Under the pieces are notes generated by a model. That model ran no database searches and had not been told where the DNA came from. It saw only the letters and a list, made by a program, of their open reading frames with translations. DNA of 53,977 nt from contig CAJTJA010000009.1 of the NCBI GenBank assembly GCA_910576845.1, positions 1 to 53,977 of the forward strand. Direction: 5' to 3'. A program made the translations under genes and the position numbers. Shown here in pieces: positions 16,381 through 24,728 of the stretch. The stretch comes from an uncultured Oscillibacter sp. GTDB lineage: Bacteria > Bacillota > Clostridia > Oscillospirales > Oscillospiraceae. Position 1 is the first letter of the stretch; each line of letters begins with the position of its first letter.

Positions 16381-17730
16381 TTAAATCAGTCCCTGGGAGA
16401 GCATTACGTCGGCTACCTTCATAAAACCGGCAATATTCGCTCCCAGCACCAGGTCGCCGGGCTTGCCGCACTCTTCGGCAGCCGTGTAGATGTTGTGGAA
16501 GATATTGGTCATAATATTCTTTAGACGCCGGTCCACTTCTTCAAAGCTCCAGGCGTAGCGCATGCTGTTCTGGCTCATCTCCAGGCCGCTGGTGGCTACG
16601 CCGCCGGCATTGGCAGCCTTAGCGGGGGCGAAAAGAACTCCGGCACTCTGGAAAACCTGAATGGCTTCCGGGCGGCAGGGCATGTTGGCTCCCTCCGCCA
16701 CGGCCATGGTTCCATTTTTTACGATGGTTCTGGCGATGTCACCATCAATTTCATTTTGGGTAGCGCAGGGCAAAGCAATGTCACAGGGAATGCTCCAGAT
16801 GCCCCGGAAACCATCGGCATAGGTGCTGCCGGGAACCCGGCCGGCATATTCCTTGATACGGCCTCGATGACCCAGCTTGATGTCTTTCACCACGTCCAGG
16901 TCGATGCCGTTGGGATCGTAAATATAGCCGTTGGAGTCGCTGAGGGCCACAACCTTTGCCCCCAGCTCCGCAGCTTTTTGAGTGGCAAAGATCGCCACGT
17001 TGCCGCTCCCGGAAATGACCACGGTTTTACCCTGGAAGCTGTCATTTTTCATTTTTGACAGCATTTCCTGGGTCAGGTAACACAGTCCATAGCCCGTCGC
17101 CTCGGTGCGGACCAGGGAACCGCCAAAGGACAGACCCTTGCCTGTCAGCACACCTGCGGCGTAGGTTCCCCGGACCCGGCGGTACTGGCCAAAAAGATAT
17201 CCGATTTCCCGGGCGCCCACGCCGATGTCGCCGGCAGGCACGTCTACAAACTGACCAATATGCCTCTGGAGCTCCGTCATGAAGCTCTGGCAGAAGCGCA
17301 TGACTTCCTCGTCGCTCTTTCCCTTTGGGTCGAAATCGCTGCCGCCCTTGGCACCGCCCATGGGCAGCGTAGTAAGGCTGTTTTTGAGAATCTGCTCGAA
17401 ACCCAGGAATTTCAGAATGGAGAGATTGACGGTGGGATGGAACCGGAGACCGCCCTTGTATGGGCCAATGGCGGAACTGAACTGGACCCGGTAGCCCCGG
17501 TTTACATGAATGCTGCCCTGGTCATCCACCCAGGGTACCCGAAAGCTGATGACCCGTTCCGGCTCTACGAAGGTCTCGACGATTCCCTTCTTTTCATATT
17601 CGGGATGCTGGTCAATGATCTGGTCCAGACTCTCCAAAAATTCCAGAACGGCCTGGTGAAATTCCCGCTGGTCCGGGTCCCGTGTAACTACTTGCGTATA
17701 AACGCGCTGCAAATATTCGCTTTTTAACAT
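16381..17730 (-). CDS. gdhA: NADP-type glutamate dehydrogenase
   Basis: Interconverts 2-oxoglutarate plus ammonia and glutamate; a hexameric cytosolic enzyme, 449 residues, as usual for the bacterial NADP-type. The substrate-binding motif RFHPTVNLSILKFLGFEQ is followed by LPMGGAKGGSDFDPKGKSD with the catalytic lysine, VPAGDIGVG, and the dinucleotide-binding GSGNVA. SYRVQ-type surroundings and the C-terminal GLEMSQN segment are typical. ATG 17730 (MLKSEYLQ) is chosen because AAAGGGG is positioned seven bases upstream. It is monocistronic, with its own terminator downstream. It provides ammonia assimilation for the cell and is independent of the neighbouring operons. Confidence 0.95.
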   Translation of the reverse strand: MLKSEYLQRVYTQVVTRDPDQREFHQAVLEFLESLDQIIDQHPEYEKKGIVETFVEPERVISFRVPWVDDQGSIHVNRGYRVQFSSAIGPYKGGLRFHPTVNLSILKFLGFEQILKNSLTTLPMGGAKGGSDFDPKGKSDEEVMRFCQSFMTELQRHIGQFVDVPAGDIGVGAREIGYLFGQYRRVRGTYAAGVLTGKGLSFGGSLVRTEATGYGLCYLTQEMLSKMKNDSFQGKTVVISGSGNVAIFATQKAAELGAKVVALSDSNGYIYDPNGIDLDVVKDIKLGHRGRIKEYAGRVPGSTYADGFRGIWSIPCDIALPCATQNEIDGDIARTIVKNGTMAVAEGANMPCRPEAIQVFQSAGVLFAPAKAANAGGVATSGLEMSQNSMRYAWSFEEVDRRLKNIMTNIFHNIYTAAEECGKPGDLVLGANIAGFMKVADVMLSQGLI

Positions 17731-17985
17731 AAGATCGCCCCTTTGTCCGGCCCTGCCGCCGCTGCCCATAAATTACCCCGAAGCGGAATAAATATTCCAT
17801 TTTTAGGTTATTTCGGCGCTGAAGCGGGCCGGGAATTTTCCTGCTTACAGAATATCGGAAAACAGGGGGGGCGCACAAGAAATAAATTTCCTAAAATGCA
17901 AAGAAAAATCACATCTTTTTTCACGCATATATCACAAAAATGATGGGTGTTTCCGGTTAGTGCCGCCCAAAGACGGACTTTCCTG

Positions 17986-18019
17986 AAAAAAATCCCCGAC
18001 GGGAGATTTCCGCCGGGGA
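17986..18019 (-). terminator. Terminator of the SleB-like gene
   Basis: Stem CCCCG-a-CGG / CCG-c-CGGGG (17994-18018 region), followed on the minus strand by seven T (17986-17992). It lies directly after the stop codon of the SleB-like hydrolase gene. The gap 17731-17985 beyond it holds only the upstream region of gdhA. Confidence 0.85.
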
Positions 18020-18026
18020 AATGCAT

Positions 18027-18812
18027 TTACAGATAAAAACGGTGACAGCCGATGGTCTGCCGGTAAATCCGGCTGGAATCAATCCAGGTTCCCTCGGAAA
18101 GAGCGGGAGCAAAAAAATAGAGAGAATCGCCTGCGGTGTTCTCTCCGCTCAGAACCCGCCGGGCTGCCTCCTGAGAGAGTTCGGTAGGCTCTTTGACGAG
18201 AGTGCCGTTGGCTGCCGGCTCAAACTGCACGCCGTTCTCAGTGTCAAAAATAACATCGGGGATGCTGTCAGGGAAGTCTTCGCTGGATACCCGGTTCAGC
18301 ACGACGTTGCCAACAGCAATCTGTCCTTCCAAAGCCTCCCCGCCGCTTTCGGCGTGAATGATGCGGGAGAGCCAGTAGTAATCCATGGCGTTATATTCTG
18401 CCGCAGAGGTTGTCACTGCGGCGCCGTCCAGCCAGGGGTCCCACTCCACATGGCCGCCTAGTGCTTCAACGGTCAGACGAAGGGGAACATAAGTCCGGCC
18501 CCGTGCCACATACACCCGGCAGGGGTGAGCCCGGCCGTTTACGGTTAAGGTGCTGCCGCCGGGATCCGCCGAAAGACAGGCTTCCTCGGAGGCGGCCTGC
18601 GCGGTACCGGTGGAGCCGTCCCACCAGATTTCCCAGTTCCCCATTGCCTCCAGCAGATTTCGAAGAGGCACATAGGAGGTTCCCCTCTCCAGGTAGGCCC
18701 CGCTTTCAAGGGATGTGCCGTCCACCTGCACAGCAACTGGCCGGGCCGCTTTTGCCGGGAGGCAGAGGGCAGCGGCGGTAAGGAGTCCGCATAAGAGCTT
18801 GCGTTTTATCAT
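18027..18812 (-). CDS. Secreted SleB-type cell wall hydrolase with stalk-like N-terminal domain
   Basis: Exported protein of 261 residues. A signal peptide (MIKRKLLCGLLTAAALCLPAKA) is followed by two copies of the copper-amine-oxidase-N-like motif: GTSYVPLRNLLEAMG (about 44-58) and GRTYVPLRLTVEALGG (about 104-119). The C-terminal Hydrolase_2 (SleB/CwlJ) domain reads LSRIIHAESGGEALEGQIAVGNVVLNRV, with the catalytic glutamate in HAESGGE. SleB enzymes are lytic transglycosylases that open the spore cortex in germination; related proteins without spore targeting remodel vegetative wall. GGAGG precedes the ATG by four bases. A longer reading frame upstream to 19223 is rejected because the signal peptide marks the start. 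Confidence 0.88.
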   Translation of the reverse strand: MIKRKLLCGLLTAAALCLPAKAARPVAVQVDGTSLESGAYLERGTSYVPLRNLLEAMGNWEIWWDGSTGTAQAASEEACLSADPGGSTLTVNGRAHPCRVYVARGRTYVPLRLTVEALGGHVEWDPWLDGAAVTTSAAEYNAMDYYWLSRIIHAESGGEALEGQIAVGNVVLNRVSSEDFPDSIPDVIFDTENGVQFEPAANGTLVKEPTELSQEAARRVLSGENTAGDSLYFFAPALSEGTWIDSSRIYRQTIGCHRFYL

Positions 18813-19281
18813 ATTTCCTCCAGTCTTGTGTGGATTTCCGTGTTCTATGCCGGATTTCATAGTTAAGGATACCGAAAAAAGGCCTTGTACCGCAACCCTC
18901 AAAATCTGCCGGAGCTGGAAGCGGATTCCTCCAAAGGAGCAAAGCAGGGGAGGGACAGGCAAAAAATACTGTTTTTGAAAGAATTTCACAGGAAATTTTC
19001 CTGTTGCGGAGGGACTTTTCCAATGCGGACAAAATAAGGCCGTCCCTGATGGGGACGGCCTTGGACGATTATAGCCGGCGCAGTAAAAAAGCCTGCAAAT
19101 TTTCCGCACAGTGCTGCTATTCGGCGGCAAAAGCCGCGAATGCAATTCAGCCGCGCCTGCCTTCATAAGAAACGCCTGCGTACATAGTGCGCCGGCTGGA
19201 AAAGGGCGGTTGCCCTTCTCCAACTGTGCTGACTATCATAAAATGCCGCGGGTTTTGGCGGGAGGAGAAAAGGGTGAACGC
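18813..19281. other. Gap upstream of SleB-like gene
   Basis: Contains the unlocated promoter of the SleB-like gene on the left, the terminator of the MurT/GatD-like operon at 19030-19062, and 19063-19281, where I see no coding sequence or recognisable site. Confidence 0.5.
19030..19062 (-). terminator. Terminator of the MurT/GatD-like operon
   Basis: Perfect 11-bp stem AAGGCCGTCCC (19036-19046) with its complement (19052-19062), followed on the minus strand by TTATTTTG. It lies 220 bases downstream of the GatD-like gene, the nearest minus-strand gene upstream. Confidence 0.82.
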
Positions 19282-20016
19282 CTATTTCCCCTGGCTCCGG
19301 AGACGGAGCTGCTCCTCTGTAACGGCGTAGGCTTTTTCCGCCCACTCATCTTTGGGCCGGTCCACCGGCAGCGGTTCTCCCCGGCGGGCGTAAATGGCGG
19401 CGGCGGCGGTTTCCAGCAGCTTGGGGTTTTTTAGCAGCAGGGGACCGGTAAGCTGGGAGGCAAAGACGTTTTTCCAGTGGTAGCCCTCGGGCCCCCGTTC
19501 CTTTTCGTTGCCAAAGCCCAGTTCCAGGAGCGTCAGCAGGGGTGTTTCCACTCCGGTGACGATGCCGCATTTATTGATAAAACCTACCACCGCTTCCGGG
19601 TAAAGGTCCGTATGGCCATAGACATCCTCCACGATGCGGCGTTTACCGTGTTCCACGGAAAAGGAGGCGAGGCCTATGCCGTCATAAGCGCTGCCGTCGG
19701 CCACCCTTACGGTTTGGCCCAGAAGGTCCATGGCTGTCCCGGCGAAGAGCATGGCAGCGCCGTCCAAAGCGGCGGCTTTCAAGGCTTTGCCAAAACGGGC
19801 AAAGTCTTCCATAGCCGCGCGGGCGTTCCTCTCAGTGCCTGCGCCCATATAGAAGAAATCCCCTCGGGTGATGTCCGCTTTGCCGCCGGGGACAACGGAT
19901 TCCACAATAACGTCACAGGCCAGGCCTTTTAAGTAGCGTTCCAAGGCCAGCACATTAGCCCGGCTGCCGTAAAGGTTCATCAGGTCCGGGTAAAAGTGAA
20001 TTATCCGTACCTCCAT
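19282..20016 (-). CDS. GatD-like amidotransferase-fold protein lacking catalytic Cys and His
   Basis: Resembles GatD, the CobB/CobQ-type glutaminase subunit that supplies ammonia to MurT for amidation of lipid II D-glutamate; 244 residues. The N-terminal HFYPDLMNLYGSRANV and the later LTGPLLLKNPKLLE are clear family marks. However, where the nucleophile should stand (canonical C-G-G-[FY]-Q-L-L-G) the sequence is GTAMDLLG, with Gly93 instead of Cys, and the canonical H-G-P-L-L is T-G-P-L-L, with Thr190 instead of His. These correspond to C94 and H189 of the Staphylococcus aureus enzyme. It is therefore probably not a glutaminase. AAGGAGG, eight bases before the ATG, overlaps the end of the MurT-like gene. 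Confidence 0.82.
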   Translation of the reverse strand: MEVRIIHFYPDLMNLYGSRANVLALERYLKGLACDVIVESVVPGGKADITRGDFFYMGAGTERNARAAMEDFARFGKALKAAALDGAAMLFAGTAMDLLGQTVRVADGSAYDGIGLASFSVEHGKRRIVEDVYGHTDLYPEAVVGFINKCGIVTGVETPLLTLLELGFGNEKERGPEGYHWKNVFASQLTGPLLLKNPKLLETAAAAIYARRGEPLPVDRPKDEWAEKAYAVTEEQLRLRSQGK

Positions 20017-20019
20017 ACT

Positions 20020-21342
20020 TCACGCCTCCTTTTCCACACGGCTGAGCAGCTTGTCCCGGTCAGAGAAGCAGGTGACTACGAACAGTTCCTCGTCTCCGCT
20101 GTTTTTCAATTCGGACACTGCCGCGGCAATATCCGGTTCTGTGGACCAGTTTTTCAGACTGGTGTAAGAAAAACGTTCCGCCAGATCGCCGCAGTACTGT
20201 CCTGCCAGCACCACCCGCCTTACGTGTGGGGTGCTGAGCTGGTCAAAATCAATGTCCCAGAGCCAGCTGGTTTCGCTGGTGAAGTATTTCCGGCTGACCG
20301 CGTCTACGATAACCAGTACCACGCAGTCCCTGCTCTGAGAGGCGATGTAGCGGAGGTTTGTGTCGTAGGCAATGGAGTTTTCGTGTTTGCTGGTCAGGAG
20401 CGTTCCATGGCGGGCTCCCAGGCGGAAGGACTGCATCCGGCCGTTTTTCAGCAGATAGTTGTTGAGAACGGCAGCGGCAGTGTCGCGGCTCACGCCGCAT
20501 TCCCGGCAGGCAGCATAGGCCGCCAGGATATTGTAAATATTGTAGATGCTTGGAAAGGCCAGGGCGATATGAACCTCTCCGTCAATGACCGCCTCGGGTT
20601 TTTCCAGATTCACCGCTGTGACGGCGTAGTCAGCTAAGGGCTTACGGTGGCTGCACTTAGTGCAGCGGTAAGCGCCGATATGGTTATAGTGGACGTAATC
20701 ATAGTCCATAGGGGCGTGGCACAGGGGGCAGTAAGCCCCATCGTGATAGACCCCGGTTGGAGCGCCGGCAGAGATGGAGCACTTATCTAAACCAAACCAT
20801 TTTGTTTTTTCGTGCCCGCGGGCAAAGCAGGAGGATAGGGGATCGTCGGCGTTGAGGATCAGCTCCGTCTCGGGATGAATGGCGGGGAGAATCGAGTCGT
20901 ATACCCATTCCGGGTGTCCGTTTCGGGTGAGCTGGTCCCGATAGAGATTGGTAACGACAAACTCCGTGGGGTGGAAATACCGAAAAGTGTGAGCGGCATA
21001 GCGCTCGTCGGATTCGATCAGGAGCACATCGGCTTTGACCTGCCCGCTCAGGGTAGCGTGGGTCAGTACCAGCGTGGCCACACCCTCGATCTGGTTAGAG
21101 CCCTCTTCGTTGTAAACCACGGTTTTTCCATCCGTCCGCAGAATGGCGGCGATCATCTCCACCGTAGAGGTTTTGCCGTTAGAGCCGGTGACGGCGATAA
21201 TGTGTTCCGGCAGTTTTACCCTTCGGAGGATGTCCGGACAGATTTTCAGGGCAAATTTACCGGGCATGGAGCTGCCCTTTCCGATGAGCCTGCCCACAAA
21301 GCGGCCAAGCTTACAGACCGCGATGGCCAAAATTTTCCTCAT
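20020..21342 (-). CDS. MurT-like Mur ligase family protein (divergent)
   Basis: Mur-ligase-fold protein of 440 residues, homologous to MurT, which amidates the D-Glu carboxylate of lipid II. The ATP P-loop GSNGKTST is at 53-60 and the MurT-specific zinc ribbon is at C205/C208 and C227/C230. NADDPLS and YNIYNILAAYAA are typical. The C-terminal domain is unusual: where MurT generally has a KNP-x-G-x-N motif, this protein has SKHENSIAYDTN (318-329), and the usual D-[VI]-S-W before the WDxDF motif reads ETSW. Together with the partner lacking glutaminase residues this suggests another acceptor or nitrogen source. It starts 84 bases after the cyclase gene and is coupled to the GatD-like gene. Confidence 0.85.
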   Translation of the reverse strand: MRKILAIAVCKLGRFVGRLIGKGSSMPGKFALKICPDILRRVKLPEHIIAVTGSNGKTSTVEMIAAILRTDGKTVVYNEEGSNQIEGVATLVLTHATLSGQVKADVLLIESDERYAAHTFRYFHPTEFVVTNLYRDQLTRNGHPEWVYDSILPAIHPETELILNADDPLSSCFARGHEKTKWFGLDKCSISAGAPTGVYHDGAYCPLCHAPMDYDYVHYNHIGAYRCTKCSHRKPLADYAVTAVNLEKPEAVIDGEVHIALAFPSIYNIYNILAAYAACRECGVSRDTAAAVLNNYLLKNGRMQSFRLGARHGTLLTSKHENSIAYDTNLRYIASQSRDCVVLVIVDAVSRKYFTSETSWLWDIDFDQLSTPHVRRVVLAGQYCGDLAERFSYTSLKNWSTEPDIAAAVSELKNSGDEELFVVTCFSDRDKLLSRVEKEA

Positions 21343-21426
21343 ACAAAATCTCCCATCAGAATATTTCTTCCGCTGATGAGCGGGAGGTCTGGGTTGATGC
21401 CAGGGCGCGGGGCATGTCCGGAATTT

Positions 21427-22089
21427 TTACCGTCTTCGACGCTCTGCCTCATAGTTCTCCCGCAGCTCCGCGAAGGCGCGGATAGGAGCGCCGTCCGTGT
21501 CCTGGAATTTCAAAGGTATGGCGAAGAATAAAAAGTCTTTCCGCCCACGGACCTTTTTCAGACACAGATTTTCCAGAGACAGCACACTGTTTTTTAGAAG
21601 AATATTGTGTACAGGAAGAGGGCTTCCCAGCCGGTCTATGCTAATGGCGTCGGTTCCCACGCCTTTGAGGCCCATAGAGACGAGATAACGGGCGGCCGCC
21701 TCGTCGGGAACGGGAAAGCTGTCCTCTAGAAAGCTCTCTGTTCCCCAGCGCTCCTCCCAGCCGGTGTAAAACAAAACGTAATCCGTACAGTGAATATCGT
21801 CGTAGTTAGAACGGAGGAAAGCCTCTGTGATGACCGGCCCTTCTCCGGATACGTCCAGCACTGTGGCCCGGCCGGAAAACTGGGACATAGGCATCTGGTC
21901 CAGGTTCCGCCCGTCCCGCAGCAGGTGAGAGGGGGCGTCCATGTGAGTACCAGTGTGGGAAGAGAATGTCAAGAGGGTTTCCCGAAAACCGTCCTTAGTG
22001 AGGGAGCAGGCGGGAGAGAGGGCGGGAGCCGGTGTGCCGGGGTAGACAGGAATCTCAGGTGTGATGGTGTGAGTCATGTCGATTAGCAT
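21427..22089 (-). CDS. Cyclase-family metal hydrolase (kynurenine formamidase-like)
   Basis: Metal-dependent hydrolase of 220 residues. The signature HTGTHMDAPSH is present (H45, H49, D51, H55), preceded by the TPEIPVYPG segment and followed by VGTDAISID and VHNILL, all typical. Characterised relatives hydrolyse N-formylkynurenine, isatin or arylformamides; many others are of unknown substrate. The start is ATG 22089, because the upstream TTG frame includes the AAGGAAG ribosome site. It sits between mnmG (124 bases upstream) and the MurT-like gene (84 bases downstream) on the same strand, so it may be co-transcribed. No tryptophan degradation genes accompany it. Confidence 0.85.
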   Translation of the reverse strand: MLIDMTHTITPEIPVYPGTPAPALSPACSLTKDGFRETLLTFSSHTGTHMDAPSHLLRDGRNLDQMPMSQFSGRATVLDVSGEGPVITEAFLRSNYDDIHCTDYVLFYTGWEERWGTESFLEDSFPVPDEAAARYLVSMGLKGVGTDAISIDRLGSPLPVHNILLKNSVLSLENLCLKKVRGRKDFLFFAIPLKFQDTDGAPIRAFAELRENYEAERRRR

Positions 22090-22213
22090 AGAGCGGTACT
22101 TCCTTTCCAATCAGTATAAACAAAATCGCGGAGGGTTAGACGCGGCCTGACCAATAGCGCGTCCTCCTGAGTGCCGCTGGGCAATGAGCTTTTCAGGAGG
22201 TTTGCCTGTGGAC

Positions 22214-24109
22214 TCAAGAGCGGCCTCCGCTTTTTGCAAAAGAGCGGTTTTCCAGATAAATCATCAGAGCGGCGACGTCTGCGGGAGATACCCCGGAAAT
22301 GCGGGACGCCTGCCCCAGGTCCAGAGGCCGGACTGCCGCCAGTTTTTCCCTGGCTTCCAGCCGGAGGCCCTGAACGCCGGCATAATCAATATCCGGCGGC
22401 AGACGGTGGGAGGCCATTTTTTTGAAGTCCTCCACCTGCTTTTCCTGCCGGCGGATATAGCCTTCGTATTTGACGGAGATTTCCACCTGCTCCCGGACGT
22501 CCGGCGGCAAATCCGGCCTTTCGGGATCGAAGGGGGACAACTCGTCATAATGAATATGGGGCCGCCGCAGCAGAGCGTCCAGGGGGCAGCCTCCGGGGGC
22601 GTCTGCCGTGCCTTTAGAGGCGAGAAGTTCCGTCAATGCGGGAGAGGGGGATGCCCCGGTATGGGCCAGGCGCTTTATTTCCCGATTGACGGCGGCATAT
22701 TTTTCCTCCACGGCCTGGAGCCGCTCCCTGGAGACCAATCCGATTTCGCAGCCGCGTTTGGTCAGCCGCAGATCGGCGTTGTCCTGACGGAGCAGCAGCC
22801 GGTATTCGCTCCGGGAAGTCATGATGCGGTAGGGCTCGTTGGTGCCCTTGGTTACCAGGTCGTCGATCAGCGTTCCAATGTAGCTCTCCGACCGGGAGAG
22901 GATGAAATTTCCCTGCCCCCGGATTTTCCGCGCGGCGTTGATTCCGGCTACAAGGCCCTGAACCGCCGCCTCCTCATAGCCGGAGGAGCCGTTGAACTGC
23001 CCTGCGCCGTACAGACCGGAAATGGCCTTTGTCTCCAGCGTGGGTTTTAGAGCGAGGGGATCGATGCAGTCGTATTCGATGGCGTACGCGGGCCGGGTCA
23101 TAACAGAGCGGCGGAGCCCCGGCACGCTGTGAAGCATCTGAATCTGCACATCCTCCGGCAGGGAGGAGGAGAAGCCCTGGATATAGACCTCTTCGGTCTC
23201 CAGCCCCATAGGCTCCACAAAGAGCTGGTGGCGGAGCTTGTCCGGGAAACGAACGATCTTGGTCTCGAAGGACGGACAGTAACGAGGGCCCACGCCCTCA
23301 ATCAGGCCGGAGTACATGGGAGCCCGGGCCAGATTTTCCTGGACGATGCGCCTGGTTTCCTCCGTGGTCCAGGTGAGCCAGCAGACGGCCTGGTTTTCCG
23401 GGGTCTCCCGGGTGGAGTAAGAGAATGGTACCGGCAGGGCGTCCCCGGGCTGAATTTCCATCTCGCCGAAATCCACAGTCCGGGCATTGACTCTCGGCGG
23501 CGTGCCGGTTTTGAAACGGCGGAGGGGAAGACCTAGCTTCCTCAGGCAGTCCGTCAGCCTTACGGCAGCATGCATGCCGTCGGGACCGGAATCCTCCACC
23601 CATTCGCCTACGATGGTTCGGCCGGTGAGATAGGTTCCGGTAGCCAAAATCACGGCCTTTGCCTCAAATACCGCTCCGGTGGCCAGGACGACGGCGGAGA
23701 CGGCGCCGCCCTTTGCCCGAATCTCCACGGCTTCGCCCTGGCGGACGGTGAGATTCTCCTGACGTTCAAGGGCGTACTTCATGCGGCCTTGGTATTTCCT
23801 CCGGTCTGCCTGGGCCCGGAGGGACCAGACGGCGGGGCCCTTGCCCTTGTTCAATAAGCGGTACTGAATGCAGCATGCATCGGCGGCTTTCGCCATTTCA
23901 CCTCCCAGAGCGTCCAGCTCCCGGACCAGGTGGCCCTTCCCGGTGCCTCCGATGGCGGGATTACAGGGCATGTTGCCTACTGCGTCCAGATTGATGGTGA
24001 AAACGATGGTTTTCATCCCCAGGCGGGCAGCGGCCAAGGCGGCCTCAATGCCGGCGTGGCCCGCGCCGATAACAGCGATGTCATAGCTTCCGGCCTGAAA
24101 TTCCTGCAT
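22214..24109 (-). CDS. mnmG: tRNA uridine-5-carboxymethylaminomethyl modification enzyme MnmG
   Basis: FAD enzyme (GidA) that with MnmE installs carboxymethylaminomethyl or aminomethyl groups at U34 of certain tRNAs; 631 residues, normal length. The FAD-binding GAGHAG is near 15-20, followed by MPCNPAIGGTGKGHLVRELDALGG, ATGTYLTG, RFKTGTPPR and the C-terminal MnmE-interaction domain with KYEGYI and AREKL. ATG 24109 has GGAG nine bases upstream; an upstream TTG at 24118 is less likely. It is not next to mnmE or rsmG as in many Bacillota but follows a small XRE regulator by five bases. Confidence 0.96.
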   Translation of the reverse strand: MQEFQAGSYDIAVIGAGHAGIEAALAAARLGMKTIVFTINLDAVGNMPCNPAIGGTGKGHLVRELDALGGEMAKAADACCIQYRLLNKGKGPAVWSLRAQADRRKYQGRMKYALERQENLTVRQGEAVEIRAKGGAVSAVVLATGAVFEAKAVILATGTYLTGRTIVGEWVEDSGPDGMHAAVRLTDCLRKLGLPLRRFKTGTPPRVNARTVDFGEMEIQPGDALPVPFSYSTRETPENQAVCWLTWTTEETRRIVQENLARAPMYSGLIEGVGPRYCPSFETKIVRFPDKLRHQLFVEPMGLETEEVYIQGFSSSLPEDVQIQMLHSVPGLRRSVMTRPAYAIEYDCIDPLALKPTLETKAISGLYGAGQFNGSSGYEEAAVQGLVAGINAARKIRGQGNFILSRSESYIGTLIDDLVTKGTNEPYRIMTSRSEYRLLLRQDNADLRLTKRGCEIGLVSRERLQAVEEKYAAVNREIKRLAHTGASPSPALTELLASKGTADAPGGCPLDALLRRPHIHYDELSPFDPERPDLPPDVREQVEISVKYEGYIRRQEKQVEDFKKMASHRLPPDIDYAGVQGLRLEAREKLAAVRPLDLGQASRISGVSPADVAALMIYLENRSFAKSGGRS

Positions 24110-24114
24110 AGCGT

Positions 24115-24333
24115 TCAACTCCGGTGGGCATAGCGGTTCTCCGTTCTACCCATCAGCCAGTCGACGGAGACATCATAGAACTCGGCAATACGCAGAAGGG
24201 AGTTGTAACGCGGCTCTGACCCCAGTTCGATGTTCTGGTATCCCCGCATTGTTAATCCCATTTCTTTTGCTACAGCGGGCTGAGACATGCTGAGTTCTGT
24301 CCGGAGCATCCGGATTTTTTCACTTAATTTCAT
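24115..24333 (-). CDS. XRE-family helix-turn-helix regulator
   Basis: A 72-residue single-domain regulator. The HTH spans residues 5-60: IRMLRTELSMSQPAVAKEMGLTMRGYQNIELG, then LLRIAEFYDVSVDWLMGRTE, the classical HTH_3 ending. There is no additional sensory domain. It ends five bases before the mnmG start, so it is in the same transcription unit and could regulate it. AAGGGGGAA precedes the ATG. Confidence 0.92.
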   Translation of the reverse strand: MKLSEKIRMLRTELSMSQPAVAKEMGLTMRGYQNIELGSEPRYNSLLRIAEFYDVSVDWLMGRTENRYAHRS

Positions 24334-24724
24334 AGTTCCCCCTTAATAAAATACATAGCAGTGTGGCGTTGAGAGTACACATAAAATAAATGAATCGAGA
24401 CTGCTGTTGATCGAAATTCCTGGTGCTGCCGGAGGACCATACCGCTGTCGGGTTGCTGCTCCGGACCAGGAGCGCCGGTTAAAATATCTTTGAGAGATAC
24501 CGCTGGAGGGCACAGGCTCCATTCTTTCTGTCAGGGATTAACGTTGGACTCCGGCTCTCCGCGATATGCGGAAATCTTATAATGCTTTAAAATCATTAGA
24601 ACGCGGTCCCGGGACATCCTTTCCTGCCGGGACTGCGTTGAGCTGATTTAAAATCCGTCAGGATTCCTGCGCCAAACCGCCTCGGCTGACAAAAATCTGC
24701 GCCTGCCCGGCATTCCGCCGGTTC
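24334..24724. other. Gap holding repeat copy B
   Basis: No gene. The left end is the upstream region of the XRE-mnmG unit. 24599-24728 is a copy of the interspersed element with an internal imperfect hairpin (GCGGTCCCGG, loop, CCGGGACTGC around 24603-24636) that may terminate the metallophosphoesterase transcript. Confidence 0.5.
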
Positions 24725-24728
24725 CTAG
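24599..24728 (+). repeat. Interspersed element, copy B
   Basis: Carries GGCATTCCGCCGGTTC (24709-24724), identical to copy A, and AATCCGTCAGGATT (24652-24665), which differs by one base from copy D. Its right end overlaps the TAG stop (24725-24727) of the metallophosphoesterase gene. Confidence 0.65.

Noticed and set aside
18813..19223. N-terminal extension of the SleB-like gene
   Set aside because: The signal peptide beginning at 18812 with GGAGG in front marks the real start; the extension has no homologous domain.
22190..22260. CCGCT/AGCGG hairpin at the end of mnmG as a terminator
   Set aside because: The stem is formed by the last mnmG codons and is not followed by a T-run in the direction of transcription.
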